Of a DNA stretch of 64,000 nucleotides, positions 24,442-36,811 are shown piece by piece. How positions within the stretch are numbered: the first letter of the stretch is position 1; each line of letters starts with the position of its first letter. The notes under the pieces were generated by a model. The model worked only from the letters and a program-made list of their open reading frames with translations, was not told where the DNA came from and made no database searches. Source of the DNA: Zygnema cylindricum (Eukaryota > Streptophyta > Zygnematophyceae > Zygnematales > Zygnemataceae); contig JBBHKE010003455.1 of NCBI GenBank assembly GCA_037447655.1, forward strand, positions 559,131-623,130, given 5' to 3'. The position numbers were made by a program, and so were the translations under genes.

Positions 24442-27400
24442 TTATTCAGAATAAAACCCTCTTAATCCTCTCTGGCGAACCCTCTTTTCTGGCGGAGTGG
24501 CTGGTAAATCCTCTTCATCCTCATCGTTTTCTTCATCCACACCATTCCAAAGATCCGGAGGTTGCTCAGTTGGCATTGGCTCATCCTCTCTCTCATTTTC
24601 TGCAAAAACATCCATTGTTTACACGATCAAAAGCTTGTGAAAAAGGAGAGGGCGTTGCAACCTCTGGCCCTAATTGCTCATACTATTTGTCAGGTGTTCT
24701 CCTCTCGCGCAGTGCAATCTTCACCATATTGCAGAAAATAGTTTTAGAGGAACTACTGAGGCTTCTCAAAATCAATAATGCAACCACCCTCCAGAAGAAA
24801 GGACACGTTCGGATAAGCCCTAAGGGTTCAACCTTCATTCCTAACGACGTTGCGACAAATATCCACAACCTCAATGTCTAGAACCACATGAGAAATATTT
24901 TCAAGTCATGCTTCTATAAGTAATATTCCTCCCACCTCTGCTTGTTGCCATTGGAGACATTTGAACCCTTCTCTCAGAACCTGTGGATGGATCCTTTTGA
25001 CCATCTCCAGTGTGCTCCATCGGATTCCTGTTTTGTCGAGAAATTGGAGCTGCTGGTGAATCCTCGTCCATTGGATCCATTGGAGCAATTGGTGTGGACC
25101 CTCCCTTCCGCGTCCTGTTCCAAACATCCCCTAAAATTTAGCATTCTTTGAGTCCGTTCTTTTCCTGAATACCCAAAAAGAGAGCTTATGATTTTGATTC
25201 TGCATATTTGTCGATGTGAAATTACTACAGCAAGATACGTGTTTCAATTTTGTCTTTCCACCTGAACTCAATCAGAATCGCAATGAGCAGCTTATACTTT
25301 CTTGTGAGCTAGAATTGGAATTGGGAAAAGGCAGCTTCAGCCAATTCCAGTAATTTCTTCTTTGCATGTTTTTTAATTTCCTAGTACGAGCTACAGTCGC
25401 AAATAGACAGAGAATTTGAAGCCACCAAAACGACCATCTATTGACACAGTTTTTGAGACACAAACTAGACAGTCAAACAACTGGACATCAATCTGCATAG
25501 TCCTGTGGAAATAGATAACTGTTCCACAAATTAGGTTTTTCAAAATGACAGGCATCAATTTTTTCAGATTCCTTGAATCAGAACAGCATAGACAGCTGAT
25601 GATATGCTCGAAATCGCAGATCAAAACTTACTGAGGCGTGGGATTATTATCATTTGCGCTATTTGTCCGGGCATGCAGCCCACCCCGCTGAATCTCCTCC
25701 GTTGCATCCATACTATCTTCCATCGCCAGCGACGGGCTTGCTTGATGGGTGTCGCGCTCAGTATGAGCTCCTTCTGATGGTGGATATGCTATATTTTCAC
25801 TTTGCCGTGCACCACTTCCTGCAAAATGAGACATCTTTTATGTTTATGTTGAACTGGCAAGACAGCAAGAAGTTGAGGAAGATCCTCAGACCACGTTTGC
25901 GTTAGAGAAAGGTACAGTACCAGTGCCATGAGAACAGACAGGAGAAGAAGATGGGAGAGAAAATTTCTACATTTGAGATAAAAATTGGTACGAGGTTTTT
26001 ACACGCGCTAGTACGATAACAGATGATGAGAAGTCTTTTGACAAACAATTATTCCTACTGTCACGAGACAATATAGTTTTTTGCTTGCCTGACAACTCTG
26101 ACCAAATGTTTGTTCGATCTGAACCAGCCATAGAGCCGAATCTATGTCTTCTTGTTGCTTGGGAGTTTGGAGCGTTATTTGAAGCAGGTAATAATGGTTC
26201 GGCATCCTCGGATTGAACTCGGGCAGCAATAGGCATTCCTGTCTCTTCATTCTGATGGCTTGCAACCCCTCCTTGTCCTTCAGAGTTATGTGGTACTCTG
26301 AGCAGGGACTCCATCAGAGAAGCAACTACCAGCATTGCCTCAAAATCTCCTCTGACAGACTCACTCATACCAAAGTTTGGAACGAAAACTACAGGTCTGC
26401 ACAGAATAGTCGCGAGGAGACACACATGAATGCTTTAGAATATTGTAACCTCATGGTTAAATGTGCATAGTTCCTGTAATTGAAGTCCATAAACATACTC
26501 GAGCAACCTATATTGAACTTGGAGCTATACTCAGCTAACAGGTACTTTTCACACATATGTTATTCAGACCCGGGCTCATAAAAGCACTGTAGTATGTGCT
26601 AGTGTTTCTGTCAAGCACACACTGTACCCTTCCTAACTCGACACAGAATATGACGGAAGTCCAAACAGGTATGTCGAAATTCGCCTCACTTAAACAGTTT
26701 CTCAAGATATTAACCGATAAACTTCTTTGATACGACCTTCACAAAGATCTTTCCTGTTTATAAGACAATAAAAACCACAGACTATTTGCTGAGATTGAGT
26801 ACATCTAAATGTGTTTCAAAATTCTTTCGGCAGGCAGCAGTGACTTGAACAAATGGCTAATCATGTCTTGGCACACACAATACATAACAACCGTTCACAA
26901 CACGGCAGATAAAACCAGAGTTTGTCAATTACCCTCCTGCCTTGTCGAAGAACATTTGAAGATCCACCTCCACAGATTCACAAAACGCAATAAATGCCTG
27001 TCCGCATGTGCCAAAAACAAAATGAACAAGTTGCATTTTTTGTTTAATCATGACAGGTTCTCCTCCCATACTCTCCCTTTTTCAGTTCGGACACAGTGCA
27101 ACCTACCCGCAACTCCTTGAGGCTGAATGTTACATCCACAGCTTCCCCTGAATGGGAATACTGATGGAGCTCCTCTGATGGATCTATCCAGAGCTGAGTA
27201 TGAAGACTGGGCCCTTCCGAAGCCCCTGAAACCGCTCATGTGTTAGAGTCAAGCTTCAAATCTCAAAGAGCAGTAAGTTAGAAATGTTTCCAGCGCACTC
27301 AGTGGCTCAGCTACTCTTTATTGAAAGACAATGGTACATGCAAAGTGAAAGCATCCTCCTGTATGCGAATCACGGGGAATGTTGCTAACCATGAGCAGCT

Positions 27401-30200
27401 ATTATATTCTTATTGACATCTGTGACTTCCAACTGCTTGCTACGCTTTCTGCTACAACTGCTCTCTGAAACTTAGCGGAACTTATTGGTCCATTTTTTCT
27501 TCGAACTAGTTTTCTGCTAAATATTGCAAGCATGTTCATCATCGAGAGCTGATGGGATGCTTTCTTGATAGAGAAATTGGGCTTCTTGAAGACGAAGACA
27601 CAACCAGACTCTCAGCAGTCAATTACAAGAAAAAACATCCCCATCTTAGTGAACAACAGGTTTTATATGATGTAGTGAGCACACAGTATCGTCCAAATCT
27701 TTTTGATGGTATTTGAAAATCCATCTGGCTTTTCTGTTGGGGGAGCATATACTTTGATCATATTCAACAACTCAAATCATTTTGAAACATTTCAAATAAA
27801 GAAGATTGCTGGAAAGGCCATGTTAATCCAGGAGCACCTGTACTGACACCTTTTCCACCTCTGATAAAAGTCGATGAATTAAGAAGAAAAAGTTAGGTGA
27901 CCACAGACTTCAGAATTCCTGACAATACATGAAACACAAAGGAGAAAGGAAACTTACGTCTTGCCGGATCAACATAGCTTCGGAGCTCTACTGCTTTAGC
28001 TTCTGGAGGTCCAGAAGCGTCTGTTACAGGGGTTGTTAATGGCTCTGTGGCAATAAGTGTTATCTCTCCAAGGGCTGATTGGAAATGCCCAAGAAGGCGA
28101 TTAAACTCCTTAGGCTTCACCACTAAATAGCTCGGGAAAGTAGCAGGATCCAGTTGCGCAGAAAGAATCTCTTCAGTGTTGATACATGTTAGCCAGTAAG
28201 TCTTCCGAATGCCTGCATAAGAACAACATAGTGTCAATGTGAAACTTGCAAATATGTTACAATTCTTATTCTCTTCCAAAAAAGGCCACTGCCAAACTTA
28301 TCAAAAGTGGAAGACTTTGAGATAATGAGTTGGACTCACAAAGGATACATGAAGCGCTTACAAAATAGACAAACGGTGAGAGTGACTTCACAAAGGTGAT
28401 GAACAATCAGTAAGATGCAGGAGTGCATCTTTTATTATGTCGTTTCAATGACACTCATCAGTTTCTGCTTAACCTAAGTTGACTCAACCTGCAAATCAGC
28501 ACCTGTCAAGAAACGCCTCGCAACTTAAACAGGAGATATTCTCTCTGCTGGCAGTACAGACCTATCATCGAATCAACTCAATGCAACAAAGTCGTATTAT
28601 GATCCTATGGTAAGGATAAATCCCTGGACAACCATTACCACAGAAGCAATCTGTTTAGGCCAATGTGTTTTTGACTCGATATTTCAACATGTACAAGCAT
28701 TTAATACATTCCAAGCATAAACCCAGATCTGGTATTTTTTTCCATCTGGTATTTTACAAATAGTACCAACTATAACTTTTTTGTCCATGTATGTCCTAGT
28801 GGAATGAGCACAAACAATGCTGGATCCAAGACTTGACCAGATTCTTAAAAAAAAAGGGAACCTTACCGGTAGGACACCAAATAGACCATTTCAACTTTGG
28901 CGCGTCTGAACTTTCAAGGGATATAGAGAGTGTTTCCATGTTTCCCGGGTGTGTCCTGAAAACAGTAAGCATCGCCTGCAGTATAGCAGAAAGATAACTC
29001 CTTCATTTGAAGCCATGCATACGATCCCCTCATTTGATGAACTACATGGCTAAGGCAGGTATATCTTGAAGATAACAAGGTTTGACAAAATAACGAACCA
29101 AAATGACTCCCACAAAATTATAATCTTGCATATCGAATGCGTTTCATAATGAGTCAAACAGAGAAAACACCATAACAACATCCAGATCCAAGTCACCATA
29201 CTGACCTTCACAAGAACACAACAATTAGCAATTGGAACAGATAACAGATAGCTGTCAAAAAACGTCGACTTGAATGTGATTGATACGAATGCTGTCTTCG
29301 CTGCATTTAAGGTCCTTATCATCAACTGCAGAGAGCAAACTTAACACAATAAACAAGATGTTAGCAACCAGATGTGGAAAAGGAGATAGTAGGAAGCAAA
29401 GACATTCTATTCACTGTTTTCATCACTTTTGGCTTTGATAAAAAGAAACGTCTCGTTCAGTCTCCAAAGAGTAAATGGAATGATAAATCAAAATAACAAA
29501 AACGCAATGATATATCAAAATAACAAAAACGACCGTTTTCTCAGCACAGACAACAAAAGGACATGAAATAGGTCGAAAGATGCATAAATCTTCAGAACTG
29601 GCCCACATAAGGCAGCTGCGAAAAAGTTGTCATTCCATAGTAACGAGAAGGTTCGACTGAGATTATCATCTGCTCTATGCATTCAGCAAGAGTCACACAT
29701 TAGTGCAAATAAAGAAAGATCCAGCCTCAGAAGGTATCCATGTCCGACGAATAGTAGTATGCAATATCTAAGGTTTTATTTTGCCATCCATTTGCATGTA
29801 TCATATGCTTAACAAGCAAACAAAAGTTACAGTAGGAAAAAACATAAATGCTTCAACTTGAATGAACTGACAATTATTGACCAATGTCATTCAAGAGCCT
29901 GCATTCAAGTATCACCTATGCAACAAATTCACACAATAAAAGACTCAGCTGAATTATCTCAACTTTCAATGTAAATAGGCAAACTCAGAAAACCACACAA
30001 TTAAAGCAATTTCAAAACAAAACGATCCGCGGACAAAATTTCTAAAGAGAGAAAGCAGATTGGCGGTCCACACTGAATTCGTCTGATTTGAAATAGCGTT
30101 TAAGGCATGCTCTCCAACTAAAGCCCAGCTACAAAAAAAAAAAAAAAATCAGTTTCACTCTAAGAATGGCATATAAGGCATTTGCTGGTCTACTTACCCA
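24442..30200 (-). CDS. RAD9: RAD9, subunit of the 9-1-1 DNA-damage checkpoint clamp (N-terminal exon unresolved)
   Basis: Minus-strand exons: 29206-29325, 28867-28975, 27958-28212, 27107-27225, 26933-26997, 26089-26396, 25632-25818, 24936-25130, 24442-24599. Decoded landmarks in order: RTLNAAKTAFVSITFKSTFF, MLTVFRTHPGNMETLSI, GIRKTYWLTC, DPATFPSYLVVKPKEFNRLL, FQSALGEITLIATEP, AVELRSYVDP, SLHTQLWIDPSEE, VDVTFSLKELR, AFIAFCESVEVDLQMFFDKA, PVVFVPNFGM. This is the PCNA-like double domain of RAD9, which with RAD1 and HUS1 forms the clamp loaded at damage. The C-terminal about 200 residues are a disordered acidic Ser/Thr/Pro tail ending PATPPEKRVRQRG...FYSE, where checkpoint phosphorylation occurs in the family. 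The exon with the usual start was not identified: MKMAG at about 30200-30214 is possible but unproven. The 25818-25632 exon ends in a GC donor-dependent neighbour (see findings), and the join from 25632 to 25130 does not keep frame, so a small exon or other splice site is missing there. Confidence 0.93.
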
Positions 30201-30639
30201 GCCATTTTCATAAGGAAAGGTAAAAAAAAACAAGAGAATGTTGTGACTCCATATAGTTACAGATCCATACGATTCATAAATTATGATGTGTACATGCACT
30301 TACATGTAGCATCACTGCCATAGATAGATAATGATGTTTTACAGATAGAACGTTCACCTCTAATCAGATCCTCACAAAAAATGCAAGCTCTGATGGCTTT
30401 TTTAATTTAGGATGTTCACCAACGGTTTGAATACCAAACATAGATTGTTCACGATGTGGAGAATTCACAATGGAAGAACCTAGAACATTCAGCCATAATC
30501 AAGAGCAAATAATGCCACAAATGTCCAAAACGGCATTCTGCAACAAAAGCTATTAACCAGTTGGCTTACAATTGACCAACATTTGCTTTAGTACCATATG
30601 TCATTCAACACAGCTGAGCTGTCAAAGCACCTGACCCAT

Positions 30640-30865
30640 TCATCCGAGAGAAAGAGAAGGAGAGAGGGAGGGAGAGAAGAGAGGGAGAGAGAGGGAGAAA
30701 GGGGACAGAGGGAGAGAGGGAGAGACGGAGAGGTGGAGGTAAGGAGGGGGAGAGAGAAAGAGAGCGGGAGAGAGGACGAGAGCGAGGAGGGTGAGGGGGA
30801 TAGAGAGGGAGAGAGGTGTAGAGAGAGAGAGAAAGAGAAAGAGAGAGGGAGAGAGAGAGATCACA
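30640..30865 (+). repeat. GAGAGG-type polypurine tract, about 225 bp
   Basis: Almost pure G/A run of GAGAGG and GAGAGA units, upstream of RAD9. Any protein read from it (Arg/Glu- or Ser/Leu-rich) is an artefact. Confidence 0.95.
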
Positions 30866-31075
30866 AAACTAGAATCAAACACAAACACAAAATTATGTGA
30901 TGCGTAAAAAGAGAGAATCCATTTTTTTGGAATAAAATAAATCCAAACAAGAAGTCAGAGTAGAAGTTAACCAAACAAAAAACATTGTTTCAAATCTGTA
31001 TCATTTGATTTTCATTTTTTTTTTAGAGAACAAACTGAAAAACATATTAGCTTATACCCACAAATTCATATCTAA

Positions 31076-31120
31076 GAGAGAGAGAGAGAGGGTAACAGAG
31101 AGAGCGAGGGAGAGAGAGAT
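31076..31120 (+). repeat. GA microsatellite
   Basis: Run of GAGAGAGA units with short interruptions. Confidence 0.9.
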
Positions 31121-31544
31121 TCCGCCTACTTTTTCTGCAGAAGTTGTGCCCTTTGTCTCATCGATTAAAGTCAGTTTTTGCGACCAACTTTCCACAGCAA
31201 ATGCCGACTGTGTATTTATTAATGTAAAAATGGAAAAAACAAAAAATGTCACAAGATTGCGGTGACAAAAGCCACAAATTTTAAAATTTGGCCATTCCAT
31301 GGCATCCCTAAATCTTCAAAATCCTGCAAAATGAAAGAAAAAAGGAAATAGTTTGAGTTTACGGTTAAGTTTTAAGTTGAGTGTAGACGACAGTTTCCTA
31401 TTTTTGTCACCATCAACATCATTTTATCATTCAACTATTCATAATGTTCATAGTTTTTTTTGTCACCAAAAAAAAACAGGCTTTGAGAGCACAAGCATAA
31501 TTATGGAATTCCCGGAAGAAACCAAGATATATATCCAATATCAA

Positions 31545-31668
31545 ACTGTCCTCCAATGTCCCATTTCCAATGAATGTCAAATATCCAATGTCCAATGTCC
31601 AATATTTAAGGTCGAATGTCCAATATTTAAGGTCGAATGTCCAACCTCCAGTGTCCAATGTCCAAGTC
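31545..31668 (+). repeat. CCAATGT minisatellite, block 1
   Basis: Degenerate tandem of TGTCCAATGTCCAA with a 21-bp higher unit that includes ATATTTAAGGTCGAATGTCC, twice. Confidence 0.85.
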
Positions 31669-32764
31669 GCATTTTTGATACCACTTCATTTTGACCACAA
31701 AATGGTGTTGTTCACAAGAGGCGAAGCGAGGATGAATGGCCACAGAATGGCAAATGCCTGTTACGTGACATTTTCCACTGAGAGAGACGAAAACAATGCC
31801 CACTAAGAAGTCGTATTACACGGCAACATCTCAATGTCACACGTCAAATTCGGTGTATATTGTCACTAAATTCACGACATCCTTCGCAAAGACTCGGGCG
31901 AATGTATATTTACCCATCCATCACCATCACCTCCTCTATTCCAAACCCACTTTTATTTTTTTATTTGGAAACATACCTAATCAGTCCACTGTAAAAGCAT
32001 GAATGACTTACAACTTATGTTTTACAATAAGATCGTATCCTACACGTATTCAATATACAGTTCAAAATGAAAGCTAAATACGAACAAACCTTACAAAGTT
32101 GACGACAAACCGACCAAATGTACCCCAAAAAGTCCAAGACCAATAAGAAACTAGATATTGTACAACGTGGAGAGTAGGATTTTTGAGAATTACATAAAAC
32201 GATCCAGGAACAAAAATCGAAATGGGAACAAACGGCAAACATCGCTGGAAACCATTGGACAGTCGACATTGAGCGACAAAAATTTTAAAAGTATATCACC
32301 TCTAAGATCGTTACATGTGTAACGGAAAAGACATTTGCATTTTTCTTTCTACTTGGGCGTTAGTACTTTTAAAAACCGAAAGAAAGTGATATTAACGGAA
32401 TATTTTAAGCATCGAATTCGCAAACGAAATTTGAATAATTCTAGCTGGACGCTTCACAATGTACGGAATTATCATGTGACAAATTAATCACAGAATATGG
32501 TATAGAATATAGAATTTGTAAAGTACAATGATCTAATCGTATTCAAAGATGTTCCGAACATAGCAAAGAACTTGTGAATTTTCTAAGTCAATCCACATTA
32601 TTTTTGGTGGAGTGAACTCAACGCATAATCCAATATTCGGCCGATGACCCCCTTCTCATGCATGGCGCTCCATATCCCATGCCTTCGATTAAATGCGGAA
32701 TAGTTACACAGCGTCCCACATCAACTATCTCGTTTCTAGCGCCTAGCCTCGGATGGCTGGCTTG

Positions 32765-33000
32765 GCTGGCATCCAATGGCGAATAACGAATGGCCAATAG
32801 CCAACTTCCACTGCCCAATGTCCAATGCCAAATGTCCAATGTCCAATGCCGAATGTCCAATGCCCAATGCCTAATGTCTAATGTCTAATGTCCAATGTCC
32901 AATCTAAAATCCTTAATTTCTAGTTTCCAATTTCCAATTCTAGATTCCAATTTCAAATTTTCCATGTCCATTGTCCCATGTCCCACGGTCCATGTCCTTA
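32765..33000 (+). repeat. CCAATGT minisatellite, block 2
   Basis: About 20 degenerate units of CCAATGYC and CYAATGTC, with variants such as TTCCAATTTCCAA and CATGTCCATTG towards the right end. Same core as block 1, 1.1 kb away. Confidence 0.85.
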
Positions 33001-33919
33001 TCCGGCGTATATGGCACCGAACATCCACTTTTCCAACCTTTCCTGTCCTCAGGCGTCGCGTCATGGCCATGGCGGGGAATCGGCCTCTCGTTGCTACAAA
33101 CCATTTTGTAAGCCGTTTGTAACCTAGCAAGCCGCCAACATGCAGGCCACAATGGTCCGTCTTTCTCTTGTAGTATCTAAAATTTAGGGATTCGAAATTA
33201 AAATCGGGATTAACCTAGAATCGATTCCACCATCTTACCTTGATGCCTCGGTTCGTCTCCGACCAGTACAGCGGCAGACGGGGGCGGCAGGAGTCGCGAT
33301 GCTGCGAAAGGCTTCTTCGCCTTCGAGGAACGGAAATGTCAGATCACCTTTCGCCGCACGTCACTCCAAAGGATAAGAAAAGACAAACCGAGCAGTTATT
33401 AGAAACGAATATTTTACAAATACTTTTTCATCAGCCTGAATAAACACACTCTAGGAAACTGTAGGAACTGCCACAAATTTAGGGCTCAAAACCCCTCTGG
33501 TAGATAACTGCGCTCGCGAGAGACAAAAGAATCATGGAATTGGTCATCCTAGAGCAGAAAAAACAAAAATCATAAAACAACAAAAATACCGTTGGGGCTG
33601 CGTCCGCATCAGGTAGACTAGCCTAGCCGTACAGCCACGTTTAGACATACGCCACGTCACATTCCGCAAACAAGTGCCGTTCAGTGGACGTACGGATTAT
33701 GGTTATATGTTGGCTGTTAGCGGGCCGCGCTACGTCGGCTGTCTGCTGCTGACGTCGAAAGGCCGCGAACGATCCCAGGCGAGTTAACGCTCACGTGCGA
33801 AACATTAGAAAACAAAAAGGCTGCGAGAGCCCTAAATAAAAGACAAACTAAACGGGGCAAATGATCGATCACTTTGTTTTGCAGACGTACCTTACATCGG
33901 GGCTCACTATTCGGTACGG

Positions 33920-35370
33920 TACACCGCGAATCGTAATTCTAATTTTGACTCAATCAACCTAAATAGAGTATATAATTCTAATTAGGGTACGTCCCCATGT
34001 ATTAAAGTATCTACTTTTCTCTGTCTTTTTGGCCTAAAATTCAGGGAACTTTGACAAAAAATTTAGCCGTACGAGAAAATCATTTTTACCGAAGTACAGT
34101 AGAGTGAACGTCAATTCATACTTTGGATGTACGGCGTGTTTGTCGTCATGTGAACGCATTTTGGCGTTTTCCCCTTTTCGACCCCCGGGCAATAAAATCC
34201 AGCCCAAAAAAAAACTTCATCCAAAATCACCTCGAGGGGGTGATTTTAGTTCAAGTACCGCCCAAACAGCGAATGAAAAACAAACCGCGCACGCGCCACA
34301 CGATTTGTAAATTTTTGGACGAGGGAGAGTCCTCGCTATTTTTATCCGTGCCCGTCACGCCTTATGTACGGAAAAAAAATTGCAGGGATCTCTGACTTCC
34401 ACTTGCATTCATGGGTCCTTTGCATAATTATTTGCCGTCATCGCTTCTCCTCTCTCCCTCTCACACTTTTTAGAATGAGACGACAATATTGGTATAAAAT
34501 GAAAGATCTTTGAAAAATATTTTTTTATAATTTTTTTAGGTTTTTATTTAATGGCAAGTCGAATGAAAAAAGTAGAAAAAGCGAAATCGGGAAACCATGG
34601 CGGAAAGTTCTTGAATCCGTGACGTCGACGTTGTCACAAGTGAGCGTGGCGTCACAATGTCACCAAACCCTAAACATCTGCAATTTCACAAAAATCTAGA
34701 CGTCTACAACTGTCGTTGTTTTTGTTGGCGTCACTAATCGTCCGAAGTTTCGTAGTCGCCTTCAATCGTCACAAAGTTATACCTACGTCTACAACCGTCA
34801 CATGTCAAAGTTCCGATTTCATCTTTGCAGATAGGGACGCTCTTCAAAGTAGTACGGAGAATCTTCACTACATTCCAAAATACTTTATCAAAGTACCAAT
34901 TACATGGGGACGTACCCTTGTTCTTTACATTTTTTAAGGTACTTTTTGAATCAACTTTAGCAACTCTAATATACTGCCGTTTTAAATAGTGTGGCGTATG
35001 GTCGGTGTCTAACCGTGCAAAACTGTACTTTATTAACTAAAATAGTACTTTATTAACTAAAATAGTACAACAAATGATTTAATACTGGCCGTTATCATGT
35101 AACTGCGATTTCACAAACCGCGTAGTGTGAACGTCATACTGACGTGAAATTGTACGTTTTGTCCGATTATGTAAGTGTACCTAATTTACAATAAGATATT
35201 CAGCGCGGAAAAATATTACGGAAAGAAACCCAAATTATAGTTATTGATAAATTAGAGTGATTTTTTTTTTAAAAGGGTTTATTACCCAAATTAGAGTTGA
35301 TAACTCAAATTATTTTTTTTCATTTTTTTACTCTAATTATTTCTTTACTCTAATTACAATTCGCGGTGTA
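33920..35370. mobile_element. TA-flanked TACACCG element, split by a Harbinger-like insertion
   Basis: Left end TACACCGCGAATCGTAATTC at 33920 and right end AATTGCGAATT-type AATTCGCGGTGTA ending 35370. Without the insert at 33985-34917 it is about 515 bp and aligns with the 516-bp copy at 48254-48769, sharing the segments around AAGGTACTTTTTGAAT and CCGTTTTAAATAGTGTGGCG. Confidence 0.85.
33985..34917. mobile_element. Harbinger/Tourist-like non-autonomous element, 933 bp
   Basis: Ends GGGTACGTCCCCATGT and ACATGGGGACGTACCC, a perfect inverted pair, flanked by TTA on the left and TTG (decayed TTA) on the right. The empty site is visible in the intact sister element near 48340 (TAAATTATTCTTTACG). 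Internal palindrome at 34223-34247, a CT tract near 34445, and many TGACG/GACGTC motifs at 34617-34800. No transposase. Confidence 0.85.
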
Positions 35371-35411
35371 CAGTACTATACTAATTTTCTACAGGAAAAC
35401 ATCCAAACAAC

Positions 35412-35884
35412 TAGCCTATTCCCACCGGAGCATTTGTAACTTTTTGCCCATTCCGATGATTTTCCCATAACTCATCGGAAAACGAGTCTTGTTCACACCA
35501 AAATTTTGGCATGTAACTCCGATTGAAGGTGTCCTGTTACACGTCAGACGCTTCGACATCATCAAACATAGGCGCGAAAACAAACGTGCAGTTTTTTAAA
35601 CTTACTAATTCGATGGACAACGACAGTGGTTCAAAGTTCGACAGTTATTTCGCGCGCAAACAATGAAATAGCTGTTTGGATGTCTTTTGGGTTTACCATT
35701 GGCATGTTTCAAAAAAAGACCCAACCTTAACCCAACATCAATATCCTCAAATATTTTGAGGAAGTTCTATTCTAGGGTTTTCCGGGAACTTCCAAACACA
35801 ACAAATTCGATGCTCGGAACGTCGTACATTATTCAAACGCCCGTTTGTCGCGGAAGTGAATTTTTATCCGGTGGGAATAGGCTA
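35412..35884. mobile_element. Inverted-repeat element, 473 bp
   Basis: TAGCCTATTCCCACCGGA at 35412-35429 and its exact complement at 35867-35884. Direct contact on its right side with a hAT-like remnant. Family unclear and no target duplication seen. Confidence 0.6.
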
Positions 35885-35885
35885 T

Positions 35886-36040
35886 GCCATACATGTAAAA
35901 TTCAAATTTGGTAACATGCATTTAATAGTACAAATACAAATTCATTAACGATTTTAACGATTTTTCAAATCGTTCATTGCGTTACTTACGTATAATTCGC
36001 GCGATTGAATCGTTGGTACTAAACAGTTTGAACAACTATG
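35886..36040. mobile_element. Remnant of the CATAGTT hAT-like family
   Basis: In reverse orientation it ends TGAACAACTATG and matches the left about 110 bp of the element at 41240-41721 (shared GAATTATACGTAA-type and TCGTTAATGAATTT segments). The other half is missing. Confidence 0.7.
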
Positions 36041-36487
36041 TTGGAAATCAATGGAAGTCATGCCCAACTGCGTGCGATTCAGAATGAATGTCGTAGTTTA
36101 TACAGCTATTTTTAATACTGCCACTTTTACCAGCTAAAAATGTACCGCTCCTCAATAAAGTATAGAGTTAAGAGTATAAAAGTACCGGTCCTATCTTCCA
36201 CTTAAATATAAATAGTGTTGATAAAGTTGGTCGTTGTTTGTGACACGAGTCCCGCACGCGGCCCAACATGTCCACGTCACGCGGGCCCATAATGTACCTA
36301 AAAATGTGAAGGCAAACCGATTGACAATCTGTTTCGCTGTCGCGCCCTACAAGCTAATCGTCGGCTTTGGCAATTTAGGGTGTTATTGGGGACGCTTTCA
36401 TAAAAGCTACAGAACGGTACACTCTAGTCCAGTATATATATACGAGAAAGCGAAAGAGATTCCCATCTGTTTGCGAGCACAGTACAG

Positions 36488-36560
36488 TACACCGTGAATT
36501 GTTATTAGCGTTTAGAGATTATTAGTGGCAATAATCAATTAGTGTTATTGATACTAATTT
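36488..36560. repeat. Solo TACACCG-family end
   Basis: TACACCGTGAATTGTTATTA followed by short family-like sequence; no matching right end found nearby. Confidence 0.5.
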
Positions 36561-36811
36561 GGGTATTGAAGTTTTTTTTTTAAATGCTTAAATGTAATTT
36601 CTCCATAATGCTGATTTAGGTACATCAGATCTGCCGTCATTATATAAACAGTCAAATAGGTAGAAGTACAAAATCTGGCAATCCGTACAGCGTCGTGTCC
36701 TTTTACTATAATTAATCCATAATTATAATTTGGGTTTGTGAACGCGTTTGTGCAAACTCGACTCCACATTTATTCTAAACGCAGTTCTGTATGCAACCGA
36801 CATAAGTTAAC

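Larger units (their letters stand above)
30900..33919. other. Intergenic region upstream of RAD9 holding minisatellites
   Basis: No coding sequence recognised. The open frames rich in Trp, Leu and Asp on the minus strand and in Cys, Pro and Gln on the plus strand are translations of the CCAATG repeats. The 33.2-33.5 kb segment has a short unrecognised basic frame. Confidence 0.5.

Noticed and set aside
30598-30900. 100-residue Arg/Glu frame and its complement
   Set aside because: Pure translation of the GA microsatellite.
32618-33152. Overlapping Trp/Leu- and Pro/Cys-rich frames on both strands
   Set aside because: Translations of the CCAATG minisatellite.
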